The translations under genes were made by a program, and so were the position numbers. The notes beneath the pieces are model-generated. The model did no database searches. It was not told where the DNA came from and was given only the letters and a program-made list of their open reading frames with translations. From contig JAYJMM010000036.1 of NCBI GenBank assembly GCA_037349105.1, forward strand, positions 2,020,001 through 2,084,000: a stretch of DNA of 64,000 nucleotides, in the 5' to 3' direction. The stretch comes from Limnomonas spitsbergensis. Lineage: Eukaryota; Chlorophyta; Chlorophyceae; Chlamydomonadales. This document shows positions 1-10,300 of this stretch, in pieces (the stretch's first letter is position 1; every line of letters begins with the position of its first letter).

Positions 1-742
1 CTCGTATTGGCAGTCACAGATAGAGCAATGGCAACTCTCATCAAATTGCCTTCCTACCATCATGCAATCTGTCACCGTATGACTGCATAATTGCACCCCA
101 TTAACAGCAATCGCGAGCAGTCCATCCCTCACGGTCGTTAGCTAGATGACAGCCCTGTCGGACGTGCAGTCAAGCATGACTCAGTCATGTCTGACGGCTA
201 CTGTAGGGCTCGGTCGTAATTTTGATTTGCGCCCCGGAACTCTCTGGACAGTTCTCTGGACTCCTATGCTAGCTCCATATTTCCTGAACGGGGCCAAGCC
301 TGGTCGAGCGACCCGCCCCCCACGGTATGATCCAATGTTGTTGACTGATAATGCCGTATCGTATCTTCAAGCGGTGCTGCCAGCAGTTTGCAACAGAGAG
401 TCTCTGGTTTGCAACCACCTGCATGCTTGCCGGGCACTAGTGTCCTGAGCACGATAACTGAACATAATGTTTCTCTTTCCGTGTTTTCAAAATACCGGTA
501 CCCTTTATGAAAATGCTGTACGCTGACAAACACAAGATGAGTCTAGGTAGTACTATCCAATTTGATTCCCCAGCGATAGTGTCCCAAGACCGGCCTTAGT
601 CATCTTGCTCTAGTACTAGATGATGGCAATTTAGCATTATTATCAAGCTTCTTTCCTTCTGGCAGTACTGCTGGCTTGTATCTCTCTTCCTGACCTGGCG
701 CTGCCAAAGGAAGGACATAATCTGAATTGACAGTGCTTTCCC
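1..742. other. 5' flank of the ice-binding protein gene
   Basis: No recognisable gene. Frames of up to 100 codons exist on both strands but show no domain, repeat or coding bias. A pyrimidine-rich stretch ending TTCAG at 771-775 lies directly before the ATG of the ice-binding protein gene, so the region may hold a 5' UTR intron or an upstream exon. I could not define a TATA box or other promoter element. Confidence 0.4.
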
Positions 743-775
743 ATGCTGACTGTCCCTTCGTTCTGCTGTCTTCAG

Positions 776-2035
776 ATGGCATCAAGACTGCAATGCGCTG
801 TGGCGCTGTTCGTTGTGGCAACATCCTTCATCGTCTCTGACGCAGCACGAGCGCTGAAGCAGGACGCCTCTATTGGAGTGACTGTCTATGGCTCCAACAA
901 CGCCAACTCTCCCCCAACTGTTGACCTTGGAGCGGCGAAGAATTTCACTGTGCTTGCGTACGCCACTGTCACTAACACGGTGGGAACGGACGGAAATAAA
1001 AGTTATCATGCCACAGCAGCCCAACAGACTGTTCGATATTTGTAGTATGTCTGAGGGCGTGTGCTTGCTGAGGTGCCCGCATGGGAGCGAGCCAGACTGC
1101 GGGATTGGGCATGTTGCTGGAGGCATCAGACTGTTTGATATTTGGTATGTACAATCTGTATGGCACCCGGGATGGGATCTAGACACATCGAAACACTTTT
1201 GACAACTTCACACTTTGACCGAAGCATGACCATGATTCTTTCTCCCGTTCCTCAGGGCTCCAGCACTGTTGGGGGGCTACTGGGTGTGAGCCCAGGCTCA
1301 GCTGTCACTGGTGAGGCTGACATATCCTACTCCTCCGCACCAACCCCCAACGGCCGCGCAAACAAAGTCGAGGCAGATGCCGCGAAGGCTGACGTTACAA
1401 CTGCTTACAACGACGCGAAGGGCAGGGTTGAGGATGTCATCCTTATCAACGTTACCAACATCGGAGGCGCGACTTTCAAGGCTGGCTTGTACAAGTCCAA
1501 TAACAAGCTCGAGGTGTCGACAGGCGACCTGTACTTAAGTGGAAGTGCCGATGATGTCTTCATCTTCCAGATTGCTGAGTCGCTTGAGGTGAGGCAAGGT
1601 TCCGATGCATGCATGCATGTGAGACTGCATGCTGTTTTATTCAGGCAAAGGATTGTGGAGAGAAGCATCAGAAAATGCATTTGTTGGTGCTGGACCAATG
1701 ATTGCTGTTTGAACCACTAAAACCGTGTCATTTGACCACTGCAATTATGTCTGCACCTTCAACTTGGATGTGACACTGATTTTCTCCCCCCATCATCATA
1801 CTACCTCCAGATGAGCTCGGGCCTTAAGATGGTGCTACAGGACGGTGCCCAGGCCAAGAATGTGTTCTGGCAGATCGGCACATCAGCTAACTTTGCGGTC
1901 GGCTCCGCTGCGGTCGGTAACATGCTGGCATACGCTGCCATCTCTGTCAGCACTGGTGCCACGGTTGAGGGACGTTTATTTGCGATTACTGAGGCTGTCA
2001 CTATGGACAGCAACTCGGTGATCTATCCTAATTAG
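776..2035 (+). CDS. Secreted DUF3494 ice-binding (antifreeze) protein, 3 exons
   Basis: Three exons join in phase 0: 776-979 (residues 1-68), 1256-1588 (69-179) and 1811-2035 (180-253), with introns 980-1255 (GTGGGA...CTCAG) and 1589-1810 (GTGAGG...TCCAG). The product is 253 aa, the usual length of a single-domain DUF3494 protein. Residues 1-23 form a signal peptide (hydrophobic VALFVVATSFIV, likely cut after VSDA), so export is expected. DUF3494 landmarks follow in order: VDLGAAKNFTVLA, LGVSPGSAVTG, the helix stretch with TTAYNDAKGR, GLYKS, DVFIFQIA, GAQAKNVFWQ, STGATVEGR and VTMDSNSV. In this family a beta-solenoid binds ice, inhibiting growth and recrystallisation or conditioning brine around cells. 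An ATG at 743 is in frame upstream, but a TTCAG just before 776 and the signal peptide favour 776. Family assignment is firm; the thermal-hysteresis level is unknown. Confidence 0.9.
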
Positions 2036-2491
2036 ATACAAGATTAAAACATACTCTGATGGCGACCATATATTTAATGTGTAGATATGATTCTTTCCTA
2101 AGTCCAAATGTTGCTGATCAATGTAGTGAGGGGACGTGATTATGATAAAAAGGGTAATAATTCTTTATAACGGAATGATCCGTAATACTGACGGTGAATA
2201 TTGACGTCTAAGTGACAAGGGGTATGTAGTTTTTCCCCATACAAAATGACTGATTTATTGAGGATGGATATTTTTGACTAGATTATGTTGACACAGTCAG
2301 CAGACTGTTTGTAATACACAATTAGCTGGACTGATGCAACATGGATTGCAATATGAGAAGGCTCCTCTGTCACTCTACCTAGCTAATTTCCGCTCGGCTC
2401 AGCTAAGCGAAATAGGTAGGGATGTGCACTGCCAAAAGTATTCAAAGTACATACTCTTACGAGTCTTGCGATGACACTTGTGTTCCGGCCA
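2036..2491. other. AT-rich 3' flank of the ice-binding protein gene
   Basis: AT-rich sequence with no convincing coding frame. It probably contains the 3' UTR of the upstream gene. A TTTGTAATAC at about 2309 contains TGTAA, a poly(A) signal used in many green algae, but its use here is a guess. Confidence 0.35.
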
Positions 2492-2684
2492 CACAACGTG
2501 ACCCACTGTAACTCAAATCTCTGATCATAACACAATGTATGTCAAATACATGGTCGTATCACACAATTACTCAAATGTTTGGTCATGGCAAATTGTCACT
2601 CACATATCTGGTCATGACACACTGTCACTCAAATGTTAGGTAATAACACACTGTTCCTAAAATGACAGGTCACAGCTCACTGGG
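2492..2684. repeat. 29-bp minisatellite, about 6.5 diverged copies
   Basis: Units start at about 2522, 2552, 2581, 2610, 2639 and 2668, with a further diverged copy at 2498-2520. Most are exactly 29 bp and open with GGTCATGRCA followed by CACTCAAATGT-like sequence. Copies differ at many positions, so the array is old. It lies in intergenic DNA. Confidence 0.8.
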
Positions 2685-3289
2685 TCATCAGTCCAGCCAG
2701 TGATCATGTTTCCACAGTTAAGTATAATACAGATTTGTATGTCATGGCTGCATGCAAAACGAATGTACGGTACACACCTAGCTATCGTTAAATTCAAATT
2801 GAAGCTGCTCCCCGGGGTGGGTATTAAGTTCAAATGTGATGCTCTGTTAGACTACAATTTCCACCAAACCTTCACGCTCAAAGGGCGGGAATGACACCCC
2901 AGTAGCGCCGCCTCTTGTGCTCTTTCCTCATATGCACTGCCTCACCGCGGAGACTGCTGACCTCTGGAACGCACCTGCCACCACAGTATCGGGAAATCCG
3001 TTTTTGTTAGTGCTGCGCAATTGCACCTCCAGTCAGAAATCATGCTAGTAATTATCGTACAGTCTCTTACTGGTAAAAAATGCTTACTTTGCCTTGACAT
3101 TACGGTGACTGAAACTCAGCTGCGCAATTCAGCCACCGTAAGGACCGTAATCTGCACGGCACTGGTTTTTGTGCTCAGGCTCAGGAACTTAATATTCAGG
3201 GGGCGCAAATAAAGTTTTTGAGATGCAGACCTGGTTCAATCAACGTCTCAAGCTACAAAGGGTCAGGTCTGTGCTGCCCACCCCCGCCC
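2685..3289. other. Unassigned intergenic DNA
   Basis: Short frames of about 60 codons occur at 2700-2894 and 3021-3212 but carry no recognisable domain. I see no RNA gene or mobile element here. Confidence 0.35.
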
Positions 3290-3596
3290 AGCGGCAGCAG
3301 CAACAGCAACAGCAACATCAGCAGTCACGCACCTGTGGTGATCATGGCCCCGACATAACCAGTGTGGCCTGGTACGCCCAGCGACGATCCCTGCCCAGTC
3401 ACACACCTGTGACCATCATGGCCCTAGCATACCCAGTATGGCCTAGTGCACCCAGTGCCCATCCCTGTCCAGCGGCAGCAACAACAGCAGCAACAACAGC
3501 AATAGCAACAACAGCAGTCACGCACCTGTGATGATCATAGCCCCAGCATGCCCTAGTACGCCCAGTGACCATCCCTGCCCAGTCACGCACCGGTGG
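3290..3596. repeat. 74-bp tandem repeat interleaved with CAG/CAA tracts
   Basis: Two 74-bp units (3323-3396 and 3397-3470) and a third 65-bp unit with a 9-bp deletion (3516-3580) share AGTCACGCACCTGTG at the start and CCATCCCTGCCC at the end; a fourth begins at 3581. Between and before them lie imperfect CAG/CAA triplet runs (3290-3324 and 3471-3515). The triplet run recurs at the same place in the unit, so it was probably part of the duplicated segment or inserted next to it. Confidence 0.8.
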
Positions 3597-4079
3597 TCAA
3601 AACCGCAGCAAAGCAAGGGCGAGCAGCACGGCCTCTCCGTCGAGCAAGCTTGGTGGTCCTCCACACAAGTCGCCGTCTCGCCGTCACCTGGGGAGAGTTC
3701 TGAGCTATGCAGCTGCCCGCCCGCAACAGCTTGACCAGCCCTGCCCTGGGCATCGTGGCTGCTGCTGTCGTTGCCGCTGTTGCTGCTCACGTCTAGAGTT
3801 TCATGCGCAGCAGACTCTGGGTCCGGAAAGGCGCCTTCTTTTCGAAGCGGTACGACGCGTAGTGCCTTGCCGCTGCAGGGGCCGTACACATAGCCGCCCG
3901 ACTCTGATCTGGTCACCTCTGTCGGGTGAGGGGCAGCGGAACGACTGATGTCAGCGTGCAAGCCTGCCATTTTCCAAAATGAGGACATTAATATCCAGGG
4001 TAGAGGCTTCAGAAATATACAGGTAGACATTGACCTGCCAGTCCACTGTCCCTGGAAATCAAACGAGAGCTCAGTTTAA
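3597..4079. other. Unassigned region; possible minus-strand exon
   Basis: A minus-strand frame covers 3518-4030 (170 codons). Its middle part (about 3600-3960) is Ser/Gly/Glu-rich and looks more protein-like than its neighbours, but no domain is recognisable and its 3' end runs into the 74-bp repeat. It could be a low-complexity exon of an unknown minus-strand gene or chance. I did not call it as a gene. Confidence 0.25.
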
Positions 4080-4347
4080 GGGAGGCTGGTCATGTATGGG
4101 TTTCATAATAATCATATGGGGTTTGCAATACATTTAAATCATGTGAGTATATGACTAACCCCATATTATACATGTCTTGGTGCTACCGGTAGTCAGCAAA
4201 ACACATTTTGGGGGAGGCTGGTCATGCATGTCTTTCAAACGGGGTTGGCAATACTGTACATCGAAATCATATGAGTATAAATATATATGACATCATTTGA
4301 GTGACCAACACCCTATATATTGTCTTAGTGCTAGTCAGCAAAACAAA
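4080..4347. repeat. Tandem duplication of a ~132-bp segment, 3' of the phosphatase gene
   Basis: Copies at 4080-4211 and 4212-4347 both begin GGGAGGCTGGTCATG and end near AGTCAGCAAAACA, with ATATATA-rich middles that have diverged by small indels. The second copy ends at the stop codon (TAA, 4350-4348 on the minus strand) of the metallophosphoesterase gene, so the duplicated segment is that gene's 3' UTR or flank. Confidence 0.75.
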
Positions 4348-7300
4348 TTAAATTCCCCAGGCTGCAACCCTGCCCTCTGCCCTGCTCGCACCATAGCAGT
4401 CCACTGCCTCGTGAGCCGGCTCGGCAGGCTCCACCTCTGATGCATCGCCGCCGCTGCCGCCTGCTGGCAGCACGCCATCCTGCAGGGGCTTCATGGCTGC
4501 GACCAGCCAGAACACCATGCGGTACTCGTCGGCCTCAATCAGCTGGGCGGCCGCATGGCCGGTGAACCTCGCGGCGCTCCCGGCCACGGAGGCTTTGCTT
4601 GGGAAGCTGTACATGCTAGCCCCGGCCTGGACAGGTGGAACAATGACGGATAGGTGGAACGTTGCTGGCAGGCCTCATTTGCATGATGTACATACATCCT
4701 TTGCATAGAGAGAACGGGGCCCATTCATCACATATCGAAATGGGTGCATCGTGGACGGCGTCACTACATGCAACAATAATTGTTTTTTTTTACCAAAAAG
4801 GGCCAGCAGGCGGTGCCTGCCAAAAATAATGCAAGATATATTCAGGCTCGGGGAAATTGCTACGTCAGGTGTTCAGGACTTCAGGGTTTTGTGTTCAGGA
4901 CTCAGGGTTCAGGACTTCAGGATTCAATGTTTTTAGAGTACTCACCAGCCCATTGACAAAGTAGGGGAGGCCAGACTCCGGGTCCACGACACGCTCGTAG
5001 CTGTGGTCGTGGCCGCTCAGCACCGCCGTCGCGCCCCATTCGCCAAATGGCCACTGCATGCGTATTGTGCTGCCATGCCTGCTGCTGGAGAAGGGCGGGT
5101 GGTGGCAGATGACGAGCTTCCAGGGTGAGGTGGACGCGGCCAGCGCGGCCTTCAGCCACAAGGCTTGTACGGAGGAGGCGCTGGTGCCATTGATCCTGTG
5201 GGATGAAGTGCCAGGTGGGTGAGTGGAGGGAGGGGGTGATATTGTCTGAGAAGAGGGTTTAGGGTTTAAGAAAAGGGGACAGGGAGGGGGAATTTTGATC
5301 CTGTGGCATGAGGTGCCAGGTGGGTGAGTGGAGTGAGGGTGTTATGTTCTTTGAGAAAAGGGGCCATGGCGGAATGCAATCGACCCAGTGGGAGGGTTGA
5401 CGGGTTGAGGTGTGAGAGGGAGGGATGGTGCCTGGGAAAAGGGAGCATGTAGGAATGCAATTGATCCTGAAGGTAGAAGGTGCCACGTGGGTGTTGAGGA
5501 AGAGGAGTGGTCATGCCTGGGAGGAGATGGTAAGGATGCAGCTGACCCTGGAGCCGATGGGTTTAGGATTTTAAACCCTTAACCCTAAACTAGAGGGGTT
5601 GGTAAGGATGCAGCTGACCCTGGAGCCGATGGGTTCAGGGTTTTATACCCTTAACCCTAAACTAGAGGGGTTGGTAAGGATGCATCTGACCCTGGAGCCG
5701 ATGGGTTCAGGGTTTTATACCCTTAACCCTAAACTAGAGGGGTTGGTAAGGATGCAGCTGACCCTGGAGCCGATGGGTTTAGGGTTTTAAACCCTTAACC
5801 CTAAACTAGAGGGGTTGGTAAGGATGCAGCTGACCCTGGAGCCGATGGGTTTAAGGTTTTAAACCCTTAACCCTAAACTAGAGGGGTTGGTAAGGATGCA
5901 GCTGAACCTGGAGCCGATGGGTTTAGGGTTTTAAACCCTTAACCCTAAACTAGAGGGGTTGGTAAGGATGCATCTGACCCTAGAGCCGATGGATTGGACA
6001 GGCGGTTGGTGGGGGCTGAGGGGCAGTGCTTCTTTTTTAGGCTACGAGTCCACTTTCGGCAGGCCAAACGGCGGCGGCCAAAGGCCTGATTAAGACTGAA
6101 CCTAGACCGGCCTACAACTGGTGCTCAAGGCAGTTGAGCTGGCCACTACTGGAGCCTCTAGTCAGAGGCGTGAGCGTCGCTGACATGCAGCTGAATCGAG
6201 GAAAAGAAACACTGTTGGTGGCGTGGGCATGTCTGGGGAGGGCGGGCACGGGTACCAGTCATACCAGTATGTCACAATGTATCCAAATTGAGTACTGGTT
6301 TGAAAAAGTACCGGTACTCACTTTTGATACATACCTACAGTGAAGGATGGTGAGGAGATCTGGGAGAGAAATCAGGTGCAGGAATGTGTGGAAGCTGCGG
6401 CGAAGCCTTGGCGGGGGACAGGGGGTGGGGGAGTCTGAGGGGAGTCGTCAAAGCCCCCCTGCCTGGGTGTCCTGCGGGGTGACCCGCCTGCGTCCTTCCA
6501 ACGAGGTTTCGGGGTCGACCCACCTGTCCTGGTTGCGATTGCTGTCGATTGAGAACACGTGTACGTCCTGCAACACCACGTCGTACATCGTCCGTCCCGA
6601 GACCGGCATGTACTGCAGGTAGGCGGCCAGCGAGCCTTTGATCCGGTTGCCCCTGGAAGCAGAAGTGAGGTTCCGGTGGGGGTCGGGGGGGTCTGAGGGA
6701 CTGGGGGGTCGGTGCAGGTCTGGTGTGGGGCTCCTGAGGGTCCGGTGGGGGACTGGGGCGTCAGTGGGGGACTGGGGGATCAGTGAGGAACCGGTGCCAG
6801 TCCCGTGCAGGTCTGGGGGATCCACGGGGGACTGGGGGGGCAGTGAAGAATTGGGGGTTTTAGGCAGGACTGGTGTAGGGCCCATGAGGGTCCGGGGGGG
6901 GTCTGGGGTGTCAGTGAGGGACTGGGTGGATCAGTGCATGTCTGGTGCGTGGCCCATGAGGGTCCGGTGGGGGTTTGGGGCGTCAGTAGGGGACTGGGCA
7001 TCAGTGCATGTCTGGTGTGTGGCCCATGAGGGTCCGGGGGGTTTGGGGCATCAGTGGGGGACTGAGTGGATCAGTGCATGTCTGGTGCGTGGCCCATGAG
7101 GGTCCGGGGGGGGGGTGGGGCGTCAGTAGGGGACTGGGCATCAGTGCATGTCTGGTGCGTGGCCCATGAGGGTCCGGGGGGGGGGGGGGCATCAGTGGGG
7201 GGCTGGGGATCAGTGCAGATCTGGTGCGTGGCCCATGAGGGTCCGGGGGGGTTTGGGGTGTCCGTGGGGGACTGGGGATCAGTGCAGATCTGGTGCGTGG

Positions 7301-10300
7301 CCCATGAGGGTCTGGGGGGGTTTGGGGTGTCAGTGGGGGACTGGGGGATCAGTGCATGTCTGGTGCGTGGCCCATGAGGGTCCGGGGGGTTTGGGGTGTC
7401 CGTGGGGGACTGGGGATCAGTGCAGATCTGGTGCGTGGCCCATGAGGGTCCGGGGGGGTTTGGGGTGTCCGTGGGGAACTGGGGATCAGTGTAGACCTGG
7501 TGCGTGTCCCATGAGGGTCCGGGGGGGGGGGGGCATCAGTAGGGGACTGGGGATCAGTGCAGATCTGGTGCGTGGCCCATGAGGGTCCGGGGGGGTTTGG
7601 GGTGTCCGTGGGGGACTGGGGATCAGTGCAGATCTGGTGCGTGGCCCATGAGGGTCCGGGGGGGTTTGGGGTGTCCGTGGGGAACTGGGGATCAGTGCAG
7701 ATCTGGTGCGTGGCCCATGAGGGTCCGGGGGGGTTTGGGGTGTCCGTGGGGAACTGGGGATCAGTGTAGACCTGGTGCGTGGCCCATGAGGGTCTGGGGG
7801 GGTTTGGGGTGTCCGTGGGGGACTGGGGATCAGTGCAGATCTGGTGCGTGGCCCATGAGGATCTGGGGGGGTTTGGGGTGTCCATGGGGGACTGGTAATC
7901 AGTGTAGACCTGGTGCGTGGCCCATGAGGGTCCGGGGGGGTTTGGGGTGTCCGTGGGGGACTGGGGATCAGTGCAGATCTGGTGCGTGGCCCATGAGGGT
8001 CCGGGGGAGTTTGGGGTGTCCGTGGGGAACTGGGGATCAGTGCAGATCTGGTGCGTGGCCCATGAGGGTCCGGGGGGGTTTGGGGTGTCCGTGGGGAACT
8101 GGGGATCAGTGTAGACCTGGTGCGTGGCCCATGAGGGTCTGGGGGGGTTTGGGGTGTCCGTGGGGGACTGGGGATCAGTGCAGATCTGGTGCGTGGCCCA
8201 TGAGGGTCCGGGGGGGTTTGGGGTGTCCGTGGGGGACTGGGGATCAGTGCAGATCTGGTGCGTGGCCCATGAGGGTCCGGGAGGGTTTGGGGCATCAGTG
8301 GGGGACTGGGGATCAGTGCAGATCTGGTGCGTGGCCCATGAGGGTCCGGGAGGGTTTGGAGCATCAGTGGGGGACTGGGGGATCAGTGCAGATCTGGTGC
8401 GTGGCCCATGAGGGTCCGGGGGTTTGGGGTGCCAGTGGGGGACTGGAGATCAGTGGGGGACTGGTGCAAGTCCCGTACAGGCCTGGGGGATCCACGGGGG
8501 ACTGGGGGGTCAGGGGGATTGGTGCAAGTCCTGTGCAGGGCTGGTGCAGGGCCAGTGAGGGTCCAGCAGGGGTCTAGGGCCACAGGGAAGGCCTGGGGCG
8601 TCCGTGCAGGTCTGGGGGATCCACGGGGGACTGGGGGGTCCGTGCAGGTCTGGGAGATCCACGGGGGACTGGGGGTCCAGTGCAGGACTGGTGAAGGGCC
8701 GGTGAGGGTCCAGTGGGGGTCTAAGGGGTCAGTGAGGGACTGGGGATATGTGGGGGTCTGGGGGCCGCAGTAAGAGTCCAGGGCAGAGGTAGAGAGAGCA
8801 TTGCAGGAGGCCAATACCCACACAAAAGAGGATACGGCCTGTGTAGTAAAGGGTTGAAACCCTTGGCCCCTAAAACCTCGACCCATTGCTGGAGGCCAAT
8901 ACCGCACAAAAGAGCATGCGGCCTGTCTAGTAAAGGGTTGAAACCCTTGGCTCTAAAACCTCGACCCATTGCTGGAGGCCAATACCGCACAAAAGAGCAT
9001 GCGGCCTGTCTAGTAAAGGGTTGAAACCCTTGGCCCTCCCAATCCAATCTAAGCTCGACGAGTCAATGCTTGCCACAAGTGTGGATCTCGAAAGAGCCCC
9101 TGCTAGCTCCGTTGAAGAACAGCTAGCTGCCGGCCAAAAGACACACACCGCCCACTGATCAGGAGAGCATTTTTAAAAGATCCTGAACTAGACTGACTGG
9201 AAGGGCAGTCCTTTGTCAACCGCAATAACTAGGGCATGGGGGAAAATCCCCCCATCCCCCCCGCCCATCCCCTCAGCCAACCGTCCCCCCCCCCTCCCCC
9301 CCCTCCTAAATATCCAAGCCAAGAATCGTCAAATTCCTAGGGCAAGGATCGTAAAGGAGCCATCCACTCTTCCAGAGAGCATTTCCTCAGCAGTCATGGT
9401 TTCCTGGACAGGGTTTATGGTTCCTCACCAGTCATGGTTTACTTGACAGGGTTGAGGGTTTATGGTTTCTCACCAGTCATAGTTTCCAGAACAGGGTTGA
9501 GGTTTTAGGGTTTAGGCTTCTTCACCAGTCATGGCTCCCAGGACAGGGTCAAGGGTTTAGGCTTCCTCACCAGTCATGGTTCCCAGGACAGGGAAAGAAT
9601 CGGTTGACGCGGTCAGGGGAGCCCAAGGAGAACTGGGACTTCAGTGGCCAAATGTACTGCCTGCGGGAAAGAGCATGCGGTATGTCTGTAAGAAGGGCCA
9701 CCTGCGCTGCCGCTAGGAGGGTTCAAATTTTCAGCCTGCAGGAGCGGCAGCATGAACTGCCTACATGAGGGGTCATATACATTGCCAGCAAAACACATCA
9801 TTGGATTCAGGCCCACGAAAACCCGCCATTGGCATCAGGCCCACGAAAGCGCATCATTCAGGCCAACGAAAACCCGCCATTGGCATCAGGCCCACGAAAG
9901 CGCATCATTCAGGCCAACGAAAACCCGCCATTGGCATCAGGCCCACGAAAGCGCATCATTCAGGCCCACGAAAACCCGCCATTGGCATCAGGCCCACGAA
10001 AGCGCATCATTCAGGCCAACGAAAACCCGCCATTGGCATCAGGCCCACGAAAGCGCATCATTCAGGCCCACGAAAACCCGCCATTGGCATCAGGCCCACG
10101 AAAACGCATCATTCAGGCCCACGAAAACCCGCCATTGGCATCAGGCCCACGAAAGTCCCTCATTGGCATCACGAAAAACCCTCATTGGCATCACAAAAAT
10201 CCCTCATTGGCATCACGAAAATAGCTCATTGGCATCAGGCCTTACCCGTAATACTTCCCCACATTCTTGTCAATGGTGTCAGGGCTTCCAACTGCAGCAA

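Noticed and set aside
264..533. Minus-strand frame upstream of the ice-binding protein gene
   Set aside because: No domain, signal or supporting splice sites; consistent with chance.
3290..3515. CAG/CAA tracts as a polyglutamine coding exon
   Set aside because: The surrounding 74-bp repeats and lack of a conserved frame or domain argue for noncoding repeat DNA.
7486..8364. AGATCT in each 70-bp unit as a functional site
   Set aside because: It is simply fixed in the repeat unit; nothing else indicates selection on it.
6780..8577. Frames with GPRTRSALIPSPP or CRSGAWPMRVRGG repeats
   Set aside because: Translations of the ~70-bp intronic minisatellite; they lie between two well-supported exons of the phosphatase gene.
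9790..10239. CRISPR-like regular spacing
   Set aside because: There are no unique spacers between the repeats; the units are head-to-tail minisatellites in a eukaryotic intron. The same applies to all other arrays.
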